From contig JAJRYB010000118.1 in assembly GCA_024275995.1 (NCBI GenBank), positions 1 to 44,756 of the forward strand: a stretch of 44,756 nucleotides of DNA, given 5' to 3'. The notes under the pieces were generated by a model. That model worked only from the letters and a program-made list of their open reading frames with translations. It had not been told where the DNA came from and did no database searches. Shown piece after piece: positions 43,185 to 44,756 of the stretch; positions within the stretch are counted from its first letter, which is position 1; each line of letters begins with the position of its first letter. Made by a program: the position numbers and the translations under genes. This stretch comes from Planctomycetota bacterium (GTDB lineage: Bacteria; Planctomycetota; Phycisphaerae; SM23-33).

Positions 43185-44528
43185 ATGCGAACAGGTATGC
43201 AAAATGTGACAATCGTATTCGGTTCGCACATTGGAATGCTGTTGATCGGCATTCTAACGCAGAGCTTTCTGGCTCGTCTGCTGGGTCCGGAGGATCGCGG
43301 GGCTTATGCCGTTGCGTTTCTTTTTGCGACGCTCATGGCATTGATATTTGCGGTTGGATTGGACACGGCCGGGCGATACTTCGTCGCTTCGAAAAAGTTG
43401 ACCTGTTCACAGGGTGTTGTGAACACGTTCGTCAACGCCACGATCGGTTCGGTGCTGGGTATTCTTGTCGGCCTGGTCGTTATGCATCTTCCGTTGACCT
43501 TTTTCGCCAAGGCGCCACGATCGGCATTCGCTCTGGCGATAGTCCTGATTCCGGTGATGATGCTTCGCCTGGCCCTGTCCGGGATTTTGACCGCGGTGCA
43601 GGAGTTCACATTGTCTGCGGTCCTGAATATTGCCGGTGCACTGCTGACGTTGGTGTTGACGCTGCTGTTCGTGGGGGTTTTTCAGTGGGGCGTGCACGGA
43701 GCAGTTCTGGTGGTGGCGTCGACCTGGACGCTCGTTATTCTCGCTTCCCTTAAGATTTTTCGTTCACGATATGATCTGAAATGGCACGCCCCGGCCCTGC
43801 ATGACCTACTCGCAATGGCACGTTTTGGTCTGCGTTATTACGTTGGAAAACTGTTCAATCAGGTCAATTTTCAGATCGGTACGATTATCCTGGCCTTCTT
43901 CGCCGACCAGAAGCAGATAGCCTTCTTCAGTGTTGCAGCGGTTCTCGCAACCCGTGTGATGCTGATCCCCGACTCGGTGACCGCAGTTCTGCTTCCGAAG
44001 GTGGCCGCGGACCAGGAGGGACGGGGGGAACTGGTGGCCCTGATGTCGCGCGTTTGTGCCGTGGTGTGCGGGATCGCGCTGTTGGTGCTGGCTGTCGCGG
44101 CGCATCCGATCGTGATGCTCCTGTATGGTTCCGCATATGAAGCAGCGGCGGTGCTGATCCAGATCATCTCGATCGGCGTTTTTGTCCGGTGCGCGAGCAA
44201 AGTGTTCGTGCCCTATCTTGTCGGGCGAAACCATCCGGGCATAGCTTCGGTCGCGGTTGCGGCAGGCATGATAACAAATATAGCAACTTTGTGGTTCCTG
44301 CTGCCAAGGATTGGGCTGCCCGGTGCGGCGGTGGCAATGACGGCCAGTTTCTGTGTCAGTTCCGCCTTCCTCGTCTGGAGTTTCGTTCGGATCAGTCGAA
44401 TTCCTCTTCGCAACATCTGGCGTTTCCGCCGACATGATTTCTCGACCTTGCTCGGACGGGGCGGAGTATCGACGTTGAAAAAAACGCCGGAAGAAGTGGA
44501 TCACACCCCCTCCGAGGGCCGATTGTAA
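43185..44528 (+). CDS. Wzx-type polysaccharide flippase
   Basis: 447 residues with about 12-14 membrane helices (for example GMLLIGILTQSFLARLLGPE, LTLVLTLLFVGVFQWGVHGA and LLVLAVAAHPIVMLLYGSAY). The start FGSHIGMLLIGILTQ and the LLGPEDRGAYA signature are those of oligosaccharide flippases of the MOP superfamily. It would move lipid-linked repeat units across the membrane. The start may be 43185 or 43197. It belongs with the gmd and sulfotransferase genes. Confidence 0.9.
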   Translation: MRTGMQNVTIVFGSHIGMLLIGILTQSFLARLLGPEDRGAYAVAFLFATLMALIFAVGLDTAGRYFVASKKLTCSQGVVNTFVNATIGSVLGILVGLVVMHLPLTFFAKAPRSAFALAIVLIPVMMLRLALSGILTAVQEFTLSAVLNIAGALLTLVLTLLFVGVFQWGVHGAVLVVASTWTLVILASLKIFRSRYDLKWHAPALHDLLAMARFGLRYYVGKLFNQVNFQIGTIILAFFADQKQIAFFSVAAVLATRVMLIPDSVTAVLLPKVAADQEGRGELVALMSRVCAVVCGIALLVLAVAAHPIVMLLYGSAYEAAAVLIQIISIGVFVRCASKVFVPYLVGRNHPGIASVAVAAGMITNIATLWFLLPRIGLPGAAVAMTASFCVSSAFLVWSFVRISRIPLRNIWRFRRHDFSTLLGRGGVSTLKKTPEEVDHTPSEGRL

Positions 44529-44542
44529 AAGAAAATGTACAC

Positions 44543-44756
44543 ATGAAGATCGGCGTTATCAGTGACAGTCATGACCACGTGCAGCCTCTCCGCAAGGCCA
44601 TTGAGGCATTCGTCAAGGCAGGGGTGGAGGCCATCTTCCATGCGGGAGACTTTGTCGCCCCGTTTTCAGCCAGGTTGCTGGTCCCGCCTCATGTGCCGGA
44701 GAGTATTTCCATCTACTGCGTGTATGGGAATAACGACGGTGAACGGGCTGGTCTGA
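44543..44756 (+). CDS. YfcE/MJ0936-like phosphodiesterase, N-terminal part (runs off the right edge)
   Basis: 71 residues visible from MKIGVISDSHDHVQPLRKAI. Metal-binding motifs SDSHDH, FHAGDFVAP and VYGNNDGE fit the YfcE/MJ0936 metallophosphoesterases. It starts 14 bases after the flippase stop; no strong ribosome site is visible. Confidence 0.88.
   Translation, partial: MKIGVISDSHDHVQPLRKAIEAFVKAGVEAIFHAGDFVAPFSARLLVPPHVPESISIYCVYGNNDGERAGL

Overview
The window looks like a chromosome segment of a planctomycete, probably of the Phycisphaerae type. This is a judgement from gene content, not from a database search. Supporting content includes a very large PQQ-type beta-propeller/TPR secretory protein, a squalene-cyclase-like repeat protein, a MoxR/DUF58/BatA/VWA/DUF4175-like locus, an NPCBM-domain protein, a DUF1580 protein, a small acidic MTKRQL protein and several hairpin-forming intergenic repeats. 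Most genes are preceded by AGGAG-type ribosome binding sites.

Layout. (1) 1-2.4 kb, minus strand: the 5' end of an IS4-like transposase runs off the left edge. Next come a Tat-exported metallophosphoesterase and a DnaJ-zinc-finger-like gene cut by one in-frame TAA. (2) 2.75-24.1 kb, plus strand: about 21 kb of co-directed envelope/regulatory genes. They encode a 1555-residue propeller protein, an alpha/alpha-toroid protein, MoxR ATPase, DUF58, a BatA-like VWA protein, a second VWA-like membrane protein, a DUF4175-like membrane protein, a Lys/Ala/Ser-rich coiled-coil protein split by an in-frame TAA, a TPR protein with a Gly/Glu/Lys tract, and an NPCBM protein. Three of the gaps in this run hold hairpins built from short tandem repeats, each with a different repeat unit. 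(3) 24.3-26.0 kb: queG and folE, two steps of queuosine synthesis. A 153-nt nested hairpin follows. (4) 26.2-29.7 kb, minus strand: a methyltransferase, a LarA-type nickel-pincer enzyme and a GAF-SpoIIE phosphatase in an apparent operon. (5) 30.1-30.8 kb: a conserved small acidic protein with a terminator, then tRNA-Asp(GTC).

(6) 30.8-38.5 kb: a decayed integrated element next to the tRNA. An integrase fragment is fused to a DUF1016 nuclease fragment. Further on are an orphan PDDEXK-like gene, 21-bp iterons, DUF1580, a broken portal gene, small late genes, a DUF4145-like cargo gene, a holin/lysis-type cassette, a PIN-domain pair, a broken tape-measure gene and an intact-looking tail-collar protein. 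Several deletion scars join unrelated gene pieces. (7) 38.5-44.8 kb: a metallophosphoesterase, then a surface-polysaccharide locus (NusG/RfaH-like regulator, gmd, GDP-fucose-synthase-like gene, truncated sulfotransferase, flippase), and the start of a YfcE-like phosphodiesterase that runs off the right edge.

The best candidates for something undescribed are the extended MoxR-VWA locus with its alpha/alpha-toroid, propeller and NPCBM partners, the tandem-repeat hairpins in its gaps, the methyltransferase-LarA-phosphatase operon, and the orphan nuclease-like and DUF4145-like genes carried in the decayed element.
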